In this document: positions 61,801 to 64,000 of the stretch, piece by piece
Layout of the letters: the number at the start of each line of letters is the position of its first letter
Position numbering within the stretch: the stretch's first letter is position 1
DNA from: Romanomermis culicivorax
Lineage: Eukaryota; Nematoda; Enoplea; Mermithida; Mermithidae
NCBI GenBank assembly: GCA_963922205.1
Contig: CAWUHX010000236.1
Coordinates: 434,001 to 498,000 of the forward strand
Reading direction: 5' to 3'
Length of the DNA stretch: 64,000 nt
Program-made: the position numbers and the translations under genes
Notes under the pieces: generated by a model
The model's database searches: none
Told to the model about the DNA's origin: nothing
What the model saw: the letters and a program-made list of their open reading frames with translations, nothing else

Positions 61801-63241
61801 AAAAAAACCAGAATTTACTTTGGCAGACCCCGAGGAAACTGAGTTGCCAAAAGAGCTCATTAGAGATGATCTCATGGCCCTCTTGCAGAGAAAGGATGAG
61901 GTACTAAAACCTTATTTTGATAGATTGGGTCCAAATGGGACTACCAAGTATCATAGTGGATTTTACATCCAGAATGAAGTGTTATACCGCGAAGCTGGAC
62001 AGGGATCTGATGATCAAGTGGTCGTCCCATTCTGCCTAAGGGACAATACTTTGCACCAGTACCACAGTGCCGTAATGGTGACTCATCAGGGGTTCAAAAG
62101 GACCCTTGCTATGATTAAGAAATGGTTCTGGTGGCCTGGAATTGAAAAGGATGTCAGGCACTGGATAAAGTTTTGTCCAGTGTGTCAAATGGCTAATCAG
62201 GGAAACACAGAAATTCCCCCACTGATACCTATTATTCCACAAGATCCCTTCAACATAGTATCAGTGGATATCATGGGTCCATTAAGTGAGAAGAGACCGT
62301 ATGTCATAGTCTTTCAGGACTATTTTACAAAGTGGGTTGAAGCTGAACTGATCCCGGATCAGTCAGCTAGCACCTTTGTAGATAGTTTTCTACAAGCAGT
62401 TGTATTTAGACACCGGACTCCACAAAGACTACTCAGTGACAGAGGAGGTTGTTTTACCTTAGATCTAATGAAAGAAATCTGCAAGTTATTGGAGTGTCAG
62501 AAAATTTTTACAACAGCGTACCACCCACAAGGAAATGGCATGGTGGAGAGATTTGATCAGACACTCATCAAGCAGCTCAGAAAGGTGGCCATTGAGGAAA
62601 AAGATAATTGGCCAAGATATTTGAGAGCTGTGGTGTTTGAATATAATGCCACGCCACATGCAGCAACAGGGCAATCCCCATGTTCACTGCTTAGAGGTCA
62701 TGAGACAACCTTTGGGTTAAACTTGTCGAAAGCATATGATATCGTAATGCTGGACAGCAATGCAGAGGCATATAAATTTGTGTTAACAAATCATTTAGTC
62801 AATCTTTAGGAGGATATAGCTAAAAATATCCAGAGTGCTGCGGAGAAATCAAAGAAATTCTTCGATAGAAAGTCCAAGGAACATGGGTTCAAGGTTAAAG
62901 ACTGGGTTCTGCTAAAAGTAGACAAGCAGAAAAAGGTAGGACTACCATGGTCCAGTCCGTTCATAGTTACAGACATTTCGCGAGAAGCGGAAAATGTTGT
63001 CGCCATTGTACATTGGGACAACCTGCTAAATCGTCAAACTGTTTCAATCAGCAGGTTGAAACATTTTCCTTATGAGACCACTAGGGTCTTGCCACGAATA
63101 GTGCGAGCCAATCAGGACGCGCCACGTGATGAAAATACGTCACTTTCCAATATGGCACAAACAGTTACGACTGGAGTGCCAAACCAAATGAAATCATTTG
63201 GAAATTCGCCCAAAGCGAATCTATGTGCAATCTTGTGCTGA
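61801..63241 (+). pseudogene. Integrase of element B
   Basis: In the frame after the A-run, the zinc-binding HHCC domain (YHSAVMVTHQG, then FCPVCQ) is followed by the D,D,E core: VSVDIMGPL, LLSDRGGCF and YHPQGNGMVERF. After a TAG at 62807 the frame continues through a basic segment and ends in TGA at 63239-63241. The core residues are intact, which suggests inactivation was not long ago. No chromodomain was seen. Confidence 0.9.
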
Positions 63242-64000
63242 ATTTTTTTAAATTTATGTACATTATTGCGCATAGGTACTTATTTTAACAATATTTTGTA
63301 ATATTTTTCACGCTTATGTAATATTCATATTTATTTTGTAAATTTTTTCATATTTCTCAGACTTTGGGAAAAATTCTTCAGAATTTTAGACCAAAGTGGC
63401 AACCCAAAATATTTCGGACATTTTTGAAAAAGTATAATTTTCAAATTTTTCATTTTTCCAAATCAAATTATAGCTGCCCCTGCTTATTTGAATTCTAAAC
63501 TTCCATCAGAAGGAAGAAGTAAAACATTCCCCAAATTGCACATAAAAAGGAAATAGCAGGACTGATAGATTATACCTTTTCAGTGCTCAAAAATTTTTAA
63601 ATTTTACAAATTTATTATTCAAAAAGAAACATTTCGAATTGAAAAGAAATGGGAAAGGGCACGCAGAACCGCCAACAAGCTCCAACGCCCGAGTGGTCGC
63701 ACTCAGAGCGGCACATTGAATATGGGAGAGCCCAGCACCGGCAAGATAACCAGTTTTTCTTTATTGACGGTAAGTTTCGAACTTATTTTTATCAAACTTT
63801 TGGAAACTGCAGGTAATGCCCAGAAGTCACTGGAAGACGGGCTCAGTGCCCCAAAGGGCAGACGAGGTTAGAACTTAGAGGGAACAAAAAACAGGAGTAC
63901 CGCCAATCGGAAGCTCATAGCCAATCAAGGAATTTCCAAACTTGGAAATATACCTGATATTGGTAGGAGCTAGATGTTTCAAAGGAAACCTAGAACCTTG
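63242..64000 (+). other. 3' flank of element B, LTR not resolved
   Basis: 63242-63640 is very AT-rich. A purine-rich GAAAAGAAATGGGAAAGGG lies at about 63641-63659, a possible polypurine tract, after which the DNA is richer in G and C. A good splice-donor-like GACG|GTAAGT occurs near 63770. I could not match this region to the DNA before 56422, so an LTR is not established. Confidence 0.35.

Larger units (their letters stand above)
56422..64000 (+). mobile_element. Ty3/gypsy element B, near-complete gag-pol, decayed
   Basis: The order is gag, protease, reverse transcriptase, RNase H, integrase, the Ty3/gypsy order. Capsid to RNase H share one frame (57684-61800), interrupted only by stops at 57915, 58443, 58839, 59691 and 61047. 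Frame changes lie near 57140, near 57655 and at the A-run 61800-61806. The integrase continues past a stop at 62807 to 63241. LTRs were not identified, so the exact ends are unknown; the right end may be outside the window. Confidence 0.85.

Noticed and set aside
56821-62809. All in-frame stops of element B are one C-to-T change from CAA, CAG or CGA
   Set aside because: This is true of any stop codon, so by itself it is no evidence for a C-to-T mutational process or for stop readthrough.

Overview
The window is eukaryotic: AT-rich, with short AT-rich introns that follow GT-AG and a heavy load of transposons. Two conserved animal genes, SETD2 and UBA5, can be rebuilt exon by exon with every intron phase matching, so the source is an invertebrate animal. 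My best guess is a nematode of the mermithid type. It rests on remembered resemblance of the Pro/Thr-rich ORFs at 3.3-4.2 kb to predicted proteins of such worms. I could not check it, so treat it as weak.

Layout. 1-5755 is the 3' part of an LTR retroelement: a long ORF resembling an RNase D/WRN-type 3'-5' exonuclease, broken Pro/Thr/His-rich ORFs, a polypurine tract and a 548-bp LTR. 5756-14822 is gene-poor. It holds pieces of unrecognised broken genes, a 5.2-kb region bounded by inverted repeats, a 1.1-kb inverted-repeat element, a 98/196-bp satellite array and a solo LTR with a 4-bp target duplication. 14823-15468 (-) is a small two-exon gene for a LEA-like protein. 16-20 kb holds several inverted-repeat elements.

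20115-44035 (-) is one gene, the H3K36 methyltransferase SETD2: 22 exons, 1123 residues, AWS-SET-post-SET, WW and SRI domains. Its introns carry at least six hAT-like insertions with 8-bp target duplications, a long near-identical palindrome and an array of CACGTG palindromes. 44406-46192 (+) is UBA5, the E1 enzyme of the UFM1 pathway: nine exons, 410 residues. It is head to head with SETD2 across 370 bp, so the two probably share a promoter.

46.3-50.3 kb holds a MITE family with perfect 8-bp target duplications. At 50709-51013 (-) lies a two-exon gene for a 77-residue secreted precursor with a dibasic site and a six-cysteine mature peptide. 52.0-55.9 kb and 56-64 kb are two decayed Ty3/gypsy elements. 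The second retains recognisable capsid, protease, reverse transcriptase, RNase H and integrase, broken by stops and frameshifts.

Four genes look intact (SETD2, UBA5, the LEA-like gene, the Cys-rich peptide). Nearly everything else is repeat-derived. No tRNA, rRNA or CRISPR was seen.
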